Assembly (NCBI GenBank): GCA_041391765.1 | Contig: JAWKNJ010000030.1 | Span: forward strand, 4,609-68,608 | DNA length: 64,000 bases | Direction of reading: 5' to 3' | Source of the DNA: SHAN690 sp041391765 | GTDB lineage: Bacteria; Bacteroidota; Bacteroidia; Flavobacteriales_G; Salibacteraceae | Shown here: piece by piece, positions 34,783 to 43,474 of the stretch | Position numbering within the stretch: position 1 is the stretch's first letter | Layout of the letters: each line of letters starts with the position of its first letter | Made by a program: the position numbers and the translations under genes | The notes under the pieces: generated by a model | The model's database searches: none | What the model was told of the DNA's origin: nothing | What the model saw: only the letters and a program-made list of their open reading frames with translations

Positions 34783-35441
34783 CAGTTGCTCCTTTTTACA
34801 AATAGGTTCTTACAAACTTGTTGACTAAGGGATAGCGATTTTTCGTTCATTTTAACCGTTCTAGACTTGTCGTATTCGAAGACTTCGTTCACCGTGAGCT
34901 TATTTCCCAAGGTGATGCCCTGGGCATCCAAAAACTGAAGGAACTCCTTCGAGCTGTCTTTAACACCTGTGACGATTCCGGATTCACCGCTCTTGATTTC
35001 AGTGAGCGCAACCTGATCCAAACGATGGATGTTACCTTCTTTGTCAGGAATTGGATCACCGTGCGGATCGAACTTTGGATTTCCCAAGTAAGTGTCTAAA
35101 CGATCGGTTAGTTCGGTCGACTGAATGTGCTCCAAATCTTCTGCAATTTCATGAACTTCGTCCCATCTGAATTCAAGCTTTTCCACGAGAAAAACCTCCC
35201 ACAATCGATGCTTTCGGATAGTGTTCACCGCGATGGCTTTACCACCTGAGGTGAGTGTCACTCCCTGATACTTTTTGTAGTTAATCAGGTCTTGAGTGTT
35301 CAACTTCTTGAGCATGTCTGTAACAGTAGCTGCCTTTGTGCCTAAGGCTTCGCTGATTGCATTTGTACTCACTCCATCCTTCGTTTTTAAACTTAGTTGA
35401 AAGATGGTTTTTAGGTAATTCTCTGCGGTATATGTTGCCAT
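34782..35441 (-). CDS. DtxR/MntR family metal-dependent repressor
   Basis: 219 residues: a winged helix (ENYLKTIFQLSLK, VSTNAISEALGTKAATVTDMLKKL), a dimerisation and metal-binding region (HRLWEVFLVEKLEFRWDEVHEIAEDLEHIQS, with conserved His and Glu residues) and a C-terminal FeoA/SH3-like domain (GESGIVTGVKDSS...). The length with the SH3 domain is DtxR/IdeR-like. I chose the ATG at 35441 (MATYTAENYL). It probably regulates both its own operon and the divergent TonB receptor through the palindrome at 35498-35513. Confidence 0.93.
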   Translation of the reverse strand: MATYTAENYLKTIFQLSLKTKDGVSTNAISEALGTKAATVTDMLKKLNTQDLINYKKYQGVTLTSGGKAIAVNTIRKHRLWEVFLVEKLEFRWDEVHEIAEDLEHIQSTELTDRLDTYLGNPKFDPHGDPIPDKEGNIHRLDQVALTEIKSGESGIVTGVKDSSKEFLQFLDAQGITLGNKLTVNEVFEYDKSRTVKMNEKSLSLSQQVCKNLFVKRSN

Positions 35442-35497
35442 TACTCCGATTTGATTTTGCAAACCTAAAGCATTTAAATGATTAATCTTAAAATAAA

Positions 35498-35513
35498 TTT
35501 AGATAAGTCTAAA
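35498..35513. promoter_or_regulatory. DtxR/MntR-type operator
   Basis: A perfect palindrome, TTTAGA-TAAG-TCTAAA, in the divergent region between the regulator gene and the TonB receptor. It lies nine bases upstream of the receptor's -7 box, so a bound repressor would block polymerase. The sequence is of the type seen before DtxR/MntR-controlled genes. Confidence 0.75.
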
Positions 35514-35521
35514 AATAGAAT

Positions 35522-35529
35522 TAGGTTTG
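35522..35529 (+). promoter_or_regulatory. Bacteroidota-type -7 promoter element of the TonB receptor
   Basis: TAGGTTTG is an exact TAnnTTTG match. It overlaps the TTG at 35527, which therefore cannot be the translation start if this promoter is used; the next TTG at 35539 is then preferred. Confidence 0.5.
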
Positions 35530-35538
35530 TCAGCGATT

Positions 35539-37803
35539 TTGAAGGCATTTCAATTCATAACAGTTCTCCTAACCCTTCCTTTGATCTCCATGGCTCAGAG
35601 TGGAAACGTTGTGGGTACGGTAATTTCCAGTGACGGTGCCTTGCCTTTTGCCACGGTGATGGTTATCGAAACGGGTGCGGGAACAACAACCGATGAGGAA
35701 GGTAGGTTCCAGATTCAAAACTTAAACAAAGAAACATACACGCTCAAGGCCTCCTTTGTTGGGTATTCCGACCAGTCCAAGAAAGTATACTTATCCGAAG
35801 GTGTTACACAGGTCGAATTCAACTTGCTGCCGAGTTCTCAACTGGATGAAGTTGTAGTGACAGGAACATTGAAGGAAATGAGCCGTCTGGACAGTCCCGT
35901 TCCAGTGGAAGTCTACAGTCCCGCTTTCCTAAAGAGCAATCCAACGCCTAACATGTATGAGGCGATGCAAAATGTAAATGGCGTGCGGCCGCAACTCAAT
36001 TGCAACGTTTGCAACACCGGTGACATCCATATCAATGGGTTAGAAGGCCCATACACAATGATCTTGATTGACGGAATGCCCATCGTCAGCGGATTAGCGA
36101 GTGTTTATGGCCTTTCGGGAATTCCAAATGGAATGATCGATCGCATTGAAATCGTAAAAGGTCCTGCCTCATCGCTCTATGGATCCGAAGCAGTAGGAGG
36201 CTTGATCAATGTGATCACCAAAAAGCCGGAGGATGCGCCAGTTTTTTCAGCCGATGTAATGGGAACTTCTTGGCAGGAGTATAACATGGATATTGCTTTT
36301 AAAGTCAACGCTGGTTCAAAGGCGTCCGTATTGACCGGAATCAACTACTTCAACTACAACAACCCGATCGATAACAACGGTGATAATTTCACTGATGTTA
36401 CCCTACAGAATCGCATCAGCGGATTTCAGAAATGGAGTATTCAACGCAAACAGAACCGCGTATTCAACATTGCGGGTCGATACCTCTACGAGGACCGCTG
36501 GGGTGGAGAATTGCAGTGGTCGCCCGAGTTTCGAGGTGGTGATTCAGTATATGCTGAAAGCATTTACACGAATCGTTGGGAATTGGTTGGACAATATCAG
36601 CTTCCGACAGCAGAGAAACTATTGCTCTCGGTTTCCTACAACTTCCATGATCAGAACTCGGTCTATGGCCAAACGGCATATTTGGCTAATCAACAAATTG
36701 CCTTTTCTCAATTGACATGGGATAAAAAGTTGGGTCGTCATGATTTACTTGTAGGAACAGCATTGCGCTATACGGTTTATGATGATAACACCATCGCAAC
36801 GATAGATGCCAGCAAGATTTGGTTACCGGGCATATTTGCTCAAGACGAGATCTTGCTCACAGAAAAGCAGCGTCTGTTGCTCGGAGTGCGATACGATTAC
36901 AACTCATCACATGGCAACATTTGGACACCGCGTGCAGCCTATAAATGGTCGCCAAATCGAAAGAATGTATTTCGATTGAATGCCGGAACCGGTTTTAGGG
37001 TGATCAACTTATTTACTGAAGAACACGCGGCTTTGACAGGTGCTCGTGAAGTGGTGGTCAAAAACAAGCTTGACCCTGAGCAGAGCTATAATGTGAACTT
37101 CAATTACGTGCGGAAGTTCTATACAAACCGTGGAAGCATTTTTGGTTTGGATTTCACTACTTGGTACACCTATTTCACAAACCAGATACTTCCTGATTAT
37201 GACACCGATCCTGACTTGATTATCTATGACAACCTAGACGGATATGCGGTGACGAGGGGAACTTCGTTAAATGCAGACTTTGATGTAGCCTGGTTAGGAC
37301 TTCGCGGTTTAGTTGGGGCCACTTATATGGACGTATTTCAAGTCAAGAACAACGACCTGGGAGAGTTGGAAAGGAAGCGACCTGTGTTGACCGAGCGATG
37401 GACCGGAACCTGGTCACTGACCAAAGTATTCTACAAATTCAGAACATCCATTGACTATACCGGAAATCTCTACGGTCCAATGCGATTGCCTACTCTCGGA
37501 CCGCTTGATCCCCGCGATGCAAATTCACCATGGTGGAGCATTCAAAACATTCAGGTCAAGTACAACACTGAAAATGAACGCTGGGAGTTTTATGGTGGAG
37601 TAAAGAACCTGCTCAATTTTACACCTCCGGCCAATAGCATCGCCAGATCTCATGACCCATTCGACAAGAATGTCAGCTACGACAATCAGGGAAATGTCAT
37701 TTCAAATGCGTCTAATCCTTATGCCTTGACCTTTGATCCATCTTATGTCTATGCTCCAAATCAAGGGATAAGGGGGTTTGCCGGGTTGAGGCTGAAATGG
37801 TGA
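35539..37803 (+). CDS. TonB-dependent receptor, probably metal-related
   Basis: About 754 residues: a signal peptide (KAFQFITVLLTLPLISMAQ), a carboxypeptidase-regulatory-like domain (GNVVGTVISSDGALPFATV), a plug domain (LDEVVVTGTLKEMSRLDSP... IEIVKGPASSLYGSEAVGG) and a 22-strand barrel ending in GLRLKW. The plug has the motif NCNVCNTGDIHING, whose cysteine pair could touch a metal. The divergent DtxR operator and ZIP gene suggest uptake of a metal or metal complex. No ATG fits; TTG at 35539 gives a good signal peptide and lies downstream of the -7 box. Confidence 0.92.
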   Translation: MKAFQFITVLLTLPLISMAQSGNVVGTVISSDGALPFATVMVIETGAGTTTDEEGRFQIQNLNKETYTLKASFVGYSDQSKKVYLSEGVTQVEFNLLPSSQLDEVVVTGTLKEMSRLDSPVPVEVYSPAFLKSNPTPNMYEAMQNVNGVRPQLNCNVCNTGDIHINGLEGPYTMILIDGMPIVSGLASVYGLSGIPNGMIDRIEIVKGPASSLYGSEAVGGLINVITKKPEDAPVFSADVMGTSWQEYNMDIAFKVNAGSKASVLTGINYFNYNNPIDNNGDNFTDVTLQNRISGFQKWSIQRKQNRVFNIAGRYLYEDRWGGELQWSPEFRGGDSVYAESIYTNRWELVGQYQLPTAEKLLLSVSYNFHDQNSVYGQTAYLANQQIAFSQLTWDKKLGRHDLLVGTALRYTVYDDNTIATIDASKIWLPGIFAQDEILLTEKQRLLLGVRYDYNSSHGNIWTPRAAYKWSPNRKNVFRLNAGTGFRVINLFTEEHAALTGAREVVVKNKLDPEQSYNVNFNYVRKFYTNRGSIFGLDFTTWYTYFTNQILPDYDTDPDLIIYDNLDGYAVTRGTSLNADFDVAWLGLRGLVGATYMDVFQVKNNDLGELERKRPVLTERWTGTWSLTKVFYKFRTSIDYTGNLYGPMRLPTLGPLDPRDANSPWWSIQNIQVKYNTENERWEFYGGVKNLLNFTPPANSIARSHDPFDKNVSYDNQGNVISNASNPYALTFDPSYVYAPNQGIRGFAGLRLKW

Positions 37804-40194
37804 TTATACTTTAAACCCGATAATACACACATCGTCAATTTGCTCGTGAGCACCTTTCCATTGCTCGAACTCTGCCTCAAGAGATGCTCGTTGCTCAGAG
37901 GCTGACAACTTATGTAATGATTGCAGCAGGCTCTTAAAGTTGGAATACTTGTATTTCTTTCCTTTTTCGCCACCAAATTGATCTGGAAATCCATCACTGA
38001 AGATATACAGACTGTCACCGGATTTTAATCGTATGGTGTGGTTTTGATAGGGTGTGCGGGCGTGATGTTTTCCAATAGGTTGCTTGTCAGCTTTGATTTC
38101 AGAGAGTTCATTTTGGCTGATAATCCACAGAGGATTATTGGCACCAGCCCATTCAAGTTTATTCGTTGCAGTGTGGAGCGCACATAAAGAGACGTCCATT
38201 CCATCCTTCACGTCCTCGCTGCTTTTGGCGAACGTTTCGGTTACAATTTCTGCAGCTTTATCAAGTATTTGAGCTGGCGATCTCAATTCAAATTCTCTCA
38301 CTGCGCGGTTCAGAGCATTGTTGCAAACCACCGAGACGAATGCACCCGGAACCCCATGTCCGGTGCAATCAGCAGCAGCAAAAAATACCGTTGCGCCAAT
38401 CTTTTCCATCCAATAAAAATCACCGGCTACTATATCCTTAGGCAAGTAAAGAACAAACGAGTTTGGAATTGCTTTTTGGAATGAGTCAAGTGAAGGCATG
38501 ATCGCGTCCTGTAGTCTTTTGGCATAGGTAATTGAGTCAGTGATTTCCCTGTTCTTTTCTTCGATTTGTTCCTTTTGTTCGTGAAGCTGAGCATTGATTC
38601 GCTTCTTTTCCTCATTTCTTCGATACAGTAGAAATACTAAGCCAAGAATGATCAATGTGATAATACTAAAAGCCGCAATCAGCAATCGATTCCGCTGAAG
38701 CTTTTCTTCTTGTAGTTGGCTTAGTGCCTTCATGCGATCAGCCTCTTTTTGAGCCTTCAGCGCAGATAACTCGCTATCACTCAATTGTGCGCGAAGAGCT
38801 TCCAGCTCTTTCATGCGTTCACTCAATAAACTGTCATAGCGTTCTTCTATGGTGTCCAGCTCCACTAAGGCGCGTTCCACTCGTCTTTCCACATCGCTGC
38901 TGTCCAGGGTAAGCAATGAAATCAGACTATCAAGTTGATTGTCAATGCTCAGATCACTTTGTTTGGTCGAACTGATGAGTTTTCCGTGTTCGTAGATACG
39001 CTGCTCTAAAACCTTACCTGATTTCTCCATAATTAACATGGGACCGTGCAACGTATCGTTGAGAAATATTGCAGAAACTGCCAGATTCCCATTAGGGTAA
39101 TAAACATATTGCTGACCGTTCTTGCGTCCGGTGTCGTCAAACTGAAAATCCGCCTTCAAGTTTCCTTGTTTGTAGAACAGATCGAAGTCAGCTACCTTTC
39201 TTTTGATGGAACGATCATAACTTCCCCGTGACTCAACCTCACCGGTTTCATAGTAAGTGGTGAAATTGCCGTTGAAACGATCATTTATGAACATAAGATC
39301 GAGTTCTTTGTTTTGATTCGGGAAAAACCTCGTCCACCGCTGCTCTTTCAGCCCATCGACATAATCGCCTTCATAAACCTTATGATGATCGGCAAAGCGA
39401 TCATCATCGCTTTCAGACCCGAAATAAACCCAGCCTCCCTGGCGGTTGAGGTTGCTGTCCACGATATTGATCGTGTCACTGTCATATACCACTCCGATTT
39501 TTTTTGATACAATATCTTGAACCGGCTCGGCTCTCGCAAATACTCCCATTCTTCTTTCCTCCAATTCCTCAGGTTTACGTTGGCGATTGACATACATCTT
39601 GTTAGCGTCTTCTTCCATAGACTTGGCTTGAAGTTCTTCCCGAAGGGTGAAATTCTGTACCGTGGAGTCGAGGCTGAACATGATCTTACTTGTGAGCCCC
39701 TCCACCGGTGGCCCCACTATGCCGTTTTCGTAAGGTTCAAGCGACCCGGATGTGCTGTATTCCGGAATTCGATTACCCCATTTTTTGTTCATGATGGACA
39801 TGGCCTCAGAATTTGTGAATGTCAATACGTCTACGATCCTTCGTCTGTATGATGGTTTAATGAACACTACCTGGTATTCGCGCTGTAAGTCCACATAGAA
39901 TTCATACTGTCCCTGATCATTTGTTTTAAGTTTGCCCAAAGACTCATAGTTGGGGACAAAATCCGGGTTGATCTTGACGTTTTCACCAACCTTGAGATAG
40001 CGCTCATTTCTGTTTGTAAGAAGTTTCACCTCAATCATTACAGCACCTAGTGGCTTAGTCCAAGTGGAATCAGTGTAAAGTCGACCGTGAATTTTGAGCA
40101 AGGCACGTGTCCGGCCAAAGTTGTTTTTCAGGGTTTGAGAGAAAGCGGCAGTCGTCAATAACAGGATGAACAGGGTTGTCAGGGTTCGCTGCAT
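37804..40194 (-). CDS. SpoIIE-type (PP2C) phosphatase with MORN-like repeats
   Basis: 797 residues. A signal peptide (MQRTLTTLFILLLTTAAFSQ), a large periplasmic part including MORN/YwqK-like repeats (TTYYETGEVESRGSY, YVYYPNGNLAVSAIFLNDTLHGP), a coiled coil, a TM helix (LLIAAFSIITLIILGLVFLLY), a second coiled coil, then a cytoplasmic SpoIIE domain (DIVAGDFYWME, AAADCTGHGVPGAFVSVVCN, LYIFSDGFPDQFGGEKG) with its Asp metal ligands. It should turn an envelope signal into dephosphorylation of a serine protein, typically an anti-sigma antagonist. The stop codon abuts that of the TonB receptor. The ATG at 40194 is preferred to the GTG at 40200. Confidence 0.9.
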   Translation of the reverse strand: MQRTLTTLFILLLTTAAFSQTLKNNFGRTRALLKIHGRLYTDSTWTKPLGAVMIEVKLLTNRNERYLKVGENVKINPDFVPNYESLGKLKTNDQGQYEFYVDLQREYQVVFIKPSYRRRIVDVLTFTNSEAMSIMNKKWGNRIPEYSTSGSLEPYENGIVGPPVEGLTSKIMFSLDSTVQNFTLREELQAKSMEEDANKMYVNRQRKPEELEERRMGVFARAEPVQDIVSKKIGVVYDSDTINIVDSNLNRQGGWVYFGSESDDDRFADHHKVYEGDYVDGLKEQRWTRFFPNQNKELDLMFINDRFNGNFTTYYETGEVESRGSYDRSIKRKVADFDLFYKQGNLKADFQFDDTGRKNGQQYVYYPNGNLAVSAIFLNDTLHGPMLIMEKSGKVLEQRIYEHGKLISSTKQSDLSIDNQLDSLISLLTLDSSDVERRVERALVELDTIEERYDSLLSERMKELEALRAQLSDSELSALKAQKEADRMKALSQLQEEKLQRNRLLIAAFSIITLIILGLVFLLYRRNEEKKRINAQLHEQKEQIEEKNREITDSITYAKRLQDAIMPSLDSFQKAIPNSFVLYLPKDIVAGDFYWMEKIGATVFFAAADCTGHGVPGAFVSVVCNNALNRAVREFELRSPAQILDKAAEIVTETFAKSSEDVKDGMDVSLCALHTATNKLEWAGANNPLWIISQNELSEIKADKQPIGKHHARTPYQNHTIRLKSGDSLYIFSDGFPDQFGGEKGKKYKYSNFKSLLQSLHKLSASEQRASLEAEFEQWKGAHEQIDDVCIIGFKV

Positions 40195-40314
40195 GCACAC
40201 AATTGTAGGAAATAATCAAAAGAAGGTGAGTACATACCCAAGGATGTCAAAGATGTTTTAATCTCATTGTTTTTTTTTCTTTCTATTCAAAATGAGGTTT
40301 TTAACTTTATCACC

Positions 40315-41745
40315 ATGAGCCGCGATCAAATTTTCTCGTTGTTGATTTTGGTGGCGTGTTTCCTAGGCTGTGCTTCTGGCATCCAATCGCAGTGTTATGA
40401 TCTCAAACTTTCCGAAGAATACGCGGAAGCATATGCGTTTCCAAAGCAGTGTATGACCGCGCTGCATGACCAGCGGGGTAGAGCCTTTTTGTATACGGCC
40501 AACCTGACTCACGGCCTGACAATCTATGATATTGAGTTAGCGGGACTTGCAGAGGTTATGAATATTCCAACATCAGACATGGATGACTTGGCCGTAACTA
40601 GCATTTGGCAGGAAGGCGATTACCTCTATGCTGCCTTGGGCGATCATTTTTCTGATAATGAGAACTCCGGAATGGCCATTATCGATGTCAGCGATCCTCA
40701 GTTAGCAACGGTAAAGGATGTATGGAAACGCAGCTCAGCTAATGGAGGAGCTGGCATTGTTAGGGTCTCAGGTAATCATGCCTTTTTGGGCGCCATGCAG
40801 CACGGTCTGGTTATTCTCGACATCACCAACAAAAGTGATATTCAATTCGTTTCGGAATTTGTTCCTGACGTTAACTACCCAGAATCTAATCCCGACCCCG
40901 CCAAGTACAATGCCCGCGGTATGGATATTCGTGATGAGTTGGTTTACCTCTGTTACGATGCTGGCGGAGTTCGGATCATAGATGTTTCTGACGTTAACAA
41001 CCCATCGGAGAAAGGACGCTACAGTTTGCCCGCATTAAACGGTCTTCCAAGGGCCTATAACAATTGCGTGGTCAGTGGAAACTACCTCTACGTGGCAATT
41101 GACTACTGCGGCATGGAAATATTGGACGTCTCCGATCCTGCAAGTGTCACCCAAGTTGCATGGTGGAATGAGTGGAACTGCGAAACGGCTGAAAACAATT
41201 GGTTTAACAGTCCAGGTCATACGAACGAGATTTCCTATTTGCCCGATTGTAACATTATTGGGATGTCGGCCGGCAAGAGTGAGGCCGTTTTCGTAGATGT
41301 GGGTGATCCACAGAATCCATTCCTGTGTTCTACGTTTGGAAATACCTCCAATAGTCAGGGTACATGGGGAATCAGTGTCTATGAAGATGTGTTTTATCTG
41401 GGATACATCTTTGTCCCTTTGGGTATACCGTTCTTCTCAAACTATGGGGGAGTAAAGGCTGTTTCAGTTGATCATTCATGCGCTTTATCGGTGGGAGATT
41501 TGAAACAATCATCACATCTCACCACGTTTTATGACCCCACTTTGGACCATCTGGTTGTCAATACCGGAGATATAAAGACTCCTGAAATAATCATTTCAGT
41601 GCATGATATGCTGGGACGACAGCTGATCAGGCAAGCGCTCGATGAGGGTCGTACAATTGGGTTAAACAGGACAGTCTCAGGTCCTGTGGTTGTAACAGCG
41701 GAATGGGGCGGAATCATGGAGCATCATTGGGTTGCGATTCCTTAA
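40315..41745 (+). CDS. LVIVD-repeat beta-propeller protein with T9SS tail
   Basis: 476 residues. The signal (SLLILVACFLGCASG) may be a lipoprotein or ordinary signal. At least five LVIVD-type repeats follow (GLTIYDIE, MAIIDVSDPQLATV, LVILDITNKSDIQFV, VRIIDVSDVNNPSE, MEILDVSDPASVTQV), forming a propeller. The last about 80 residues look like a type A T9SS sorting domain (TPEIIISVHDMLGRQLI... SGPVVVTAEW). It is probably a surface or secreted cargo of the type IX system. I find no catalytic motif. Confidence 0.82.
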   Translation: MSRDQIFSLLILVACFLGCASGIQSQCYDLKLSEEYAEAYAFPKQCMTALHDQRGRAFLYTANLTHGLTIYDIELAGLAEVMNIPTSDMDDLAVTSIWQEGDYLYAALGDHFSDNENSGMAIIDVSDPQLATVKDVWKRSSANGGAGIVRVSGNHAFLGAMQHGLVILDITNKSDIQFVSEFVPDVNYPESNPDPAKYNARGMDIRDELVYLCYDAGGVRIIDVSDVNNPSEKGRYSLPALNGLPRAYNNCVVSGNYLYVAIDYCGMEILDVSDPASVTQVAWWNEWNCETAENNWFNSPGHTNEISYLPDCNIIGMSAGKSEAVFVDVGDPQNPFLCSTFGNTSNSQGTWGISVYEDVFYLGYIFVPLGIPFFSNYGGVKAVSVDHSCALSVGDLKQSSHLTTFYDPTLDHLVVNTGDIKTPEIIISVHDMLGRQLIRQALDEGRTIGLNRTVSGPVVVTAEWGGIMEHHWVAIP

Positions 41746-41750
41746 ACGGC

Positions 41751-42233
41751 TTATCGTGTCAACCCGTGGATGACGTCTTTGTGCTGAGGGAACTGATGAA
41801 TAAGCTCGTTTCGCTCAGCCAATTCAAAATCAGCAAAATCAAATCCAGGAGCGACTGTGCAACTGACTAATGACCACGAACTACTCTCAATTACCTCAGC
41901 GGCAAACCAATCCCCTCCTTTCACACAGAGTTGAGGCACTTGGCCTTTGCTAATTTCAAGACCAATTAGGTGTTCAGTATGCTGGCCTGTTGGTGAAATC
42001 GTGTGCAAACGAATCGGTGATCCTTGATGGAAAAACCAAAACTCATCTTGTTTGATTCGATGGAAGGCTGAGAATGCATCCGATGTAAGTAAGAAGTAAA
42101 TGCACGTGCTTGCAGAGCGAGGTCCGAATCCAACGTCCACGCTTTCTTTACTACGATACATTTCTTTGAAATATCCTCCCTCCGGATGAGATAGTAGCCT
42201 GAGTTGCTCAATAACCTCCTTGGCTGTTTTCAT
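41751..42233 (-). CDS. DUF985 (cupin_5) family protein
   Basis: A 160-residue cupin of the DUF985 family: AKEVIEQLRLLSHPEGGYFKEMYRS, STCIYFLLTSDAFSAFHRIKQDEFWFFHQGSPI and AAEVIESSSWSLVSCTVAPGFDFADFELA. Function is unknown; structures show a metal-free or sugar-like pocket in relatives. ATG at 42233, two bases from the stop of the upstream gene. It is the last of four small minus-strand genes. Confidence 0.9.
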   Translation of the reverse strand: MKTAKEVIEQLRLLSHPEGGYFKEMYRSKESVDVGFGPRSASTCIYFLLTSDAFSAFHRIKQDEFWFFHQGSPIRLHTISPTGQHTEHLIGLEISKGQVPQLCVKGGDWFAAEVIESSSWSLVSCTVAPGFDFADFELAERNELIHQFPQHKDVIHGLTR

Positions 42234-42235
42234 CT

Positions 42236-42670
42236 TCAAATCAATTCTGTCAATGGATGAAGGTCAGGTGTGATCCAAGAATGACGTGCTTTTATCGAGA
42301 ATAGCAGTCCTGAGCTATAATATCGCAATGGGAATTTGGATGCACTGAATTCCGAAGATATGAATGAGTTAGTGGCCGCGTACACATCGTCATTTCTGTG
42401 GGTATTTAAATATTGCCGTGCAACCCAAAGCCAGAATTTAGTAATCGTTTCGTGATATCCATCCGTGTCACTATTCACAGTTCCAACACTTACATTATGT
42501 CGAGTAATTAAGTCTCTGACGAGGTCCATAGCTGCTTTATCATCATGATTCCAACAATACCAAATCGCTACCACCAAATGCGCTTCATGAGTCCACTCCG
42601 ACTTCGGTAGACTTTGTTTTTCGAATCGGCCAATCAGGGAATTGATTTCTTCAGATGAATAGGCAATCAT
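42236..42670 (-). CDS. Small soluble protein, unknown function
   Basis: 144 residues, helical, with aromatic and histidine clusters (SEWTHEAHLVVAIWYCWNHDD, GYHETITKFWLWVARQYL, KARHSWITPDLHPLTELI). I have seen this type of protein as uncharacterised in many bacteria but cannot name a reaction. It sits between the DUF985 and DUF3291-like genes with gaps of two and four bases, so it belongs to that operon. Confidence 0.65.
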   Translation of the reverse strand: MIAYSSEEINSLIGRFEKQSLPKSEWTHEAHLVVAIWYCWNHDDKAAMDLVRDLITRHNVSVGTVNSDTDGYHETITKFWLWVARQYLNTHRNDDVYAATNSFISSEFSASKFPLRYYSSGLLFSIKARHSWITPDLHPLTELI

Positions 42671-42674
42671 TTCC

Positions 42675-43013
42675 TTACTTAAAGGTTAGGACCTTACCTT
42701 TCTCCAACAGCAAATTCTTTCCTTCTTTCCAACTTGGCAATGCATCACTATCGTAGGTGTAGGTTCGAATTACTCTGGCGATTTCCTTACTATGTTTCAT
42801 TGCCTCGAGGTGCTCACCGCTGCGCGCAAACGCTTTCAAATCCTCTTCATTATTCCACAATGACATCGTGTAATGCTTAGTCCAGAAGCCGGTTGATCGG
42901 TATTCAACACAGGTAGTTCTTTTCAGCTGCGAAATGATCTTCATTGCGCGATAGGAGAGGGCAAAGAATTTTATAGGTCCTTTCAATTCCAGTGATGTAA
43001 CGGTAACTTTCAT
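42675..43013 (-). CDS. DUF3291-like / ABM-fold protein
   Basis: 112 residues resembling DUF3291 or antibiotic-biosynthesis-monooxygenase-fold proteins: FFALSYRAMKIISQLKRTTCVEYRSTGFWTKHYTMSLWNNEEDLKAFARSGEHLEAMKHSKEIA. Such proteins are small dimeric ferredoxin-like folds, sometimes heme binding. The function is not known. It is cotranscribed with its neighbours. Confidence 0.7.
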   Translation of the reverse strand: MKVTVTSLELKGPIKFFALSYRAMKIISQLKRTTCVEYRSTGFWTKHYTMSLWNNEEDLKAFARSGEHLEAMKHSKEIARVIRTYTYDSDALPSWKEGKNLLLEKGKVLTFK

Positions 43014-43022
43014 CGCTGGTTA

Positions 43023-43409
43023 TTAGAGTCGTTCTAGAACCCCTTTTCGTTTCACGATGTTTTTGTAATCCCACTGAATCGAGCGCGATTTCTCAAGCCA
43101 TCGTTTGAGGTCTTCTGAATTGATTTGGTCTACAGATGTGTAGCGTTTTTCGGCAGCCTTAAACTTGCCTTCCATCTTCAGTTCGGGTTCGTCAAAAGAC
43201 TGACCGCTCCAAAACAATAAGCGAACACAATCTTTCAGTTTATGGTATCCAACGACAGGATTTCCATTCAAAAACCATACGGGATGAGCGTGCCAGATTT
43301 TATACTCAGCCTCAGGTAAATTTGTGATAATCTCTTTTGATAGTCGATCGCAAATCGCCTTGTCCATTGGCGATTGCATATCATGGTAGGCTGATATTTC
43401 CAAATGCAT
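43023..43409 (-). CDS. DUF1801-like domain protein
   Basis: About 128 residues with a DUF1801-like pattern: ITNLPEAEYKIWHAHPVWFLNGNPVVGYHKLKDCVRLLFWSG and a helical end (EDLKRWLEKSRSIQWDYKNIVKR). I used ATG 43409; a TTG at 43451 would extend it by 14 residues. First gene of the four-gene small-protein run. The 3' and 5' neighbours suggest no common pathway. Confidence 0.7.
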   Translation of the reverse strand: MHLEISAYHDMQSPMDKAICDRLSKEIITNLPEAEYKIWHAHPVWFLNGNPVVGYHKLKDCVRLLFWSGQSFDEPELKMEGKFKAAEKRYTSVDQINSEDLKRWLEKSRSIQWDYKNIVKRKGVLERL

Positions 43410-43474
43410 AGGGTCGAAGATATCGAACAACAAATGAATGGCGTATTTCAAAAGAAAACCAACAACACATGCAT

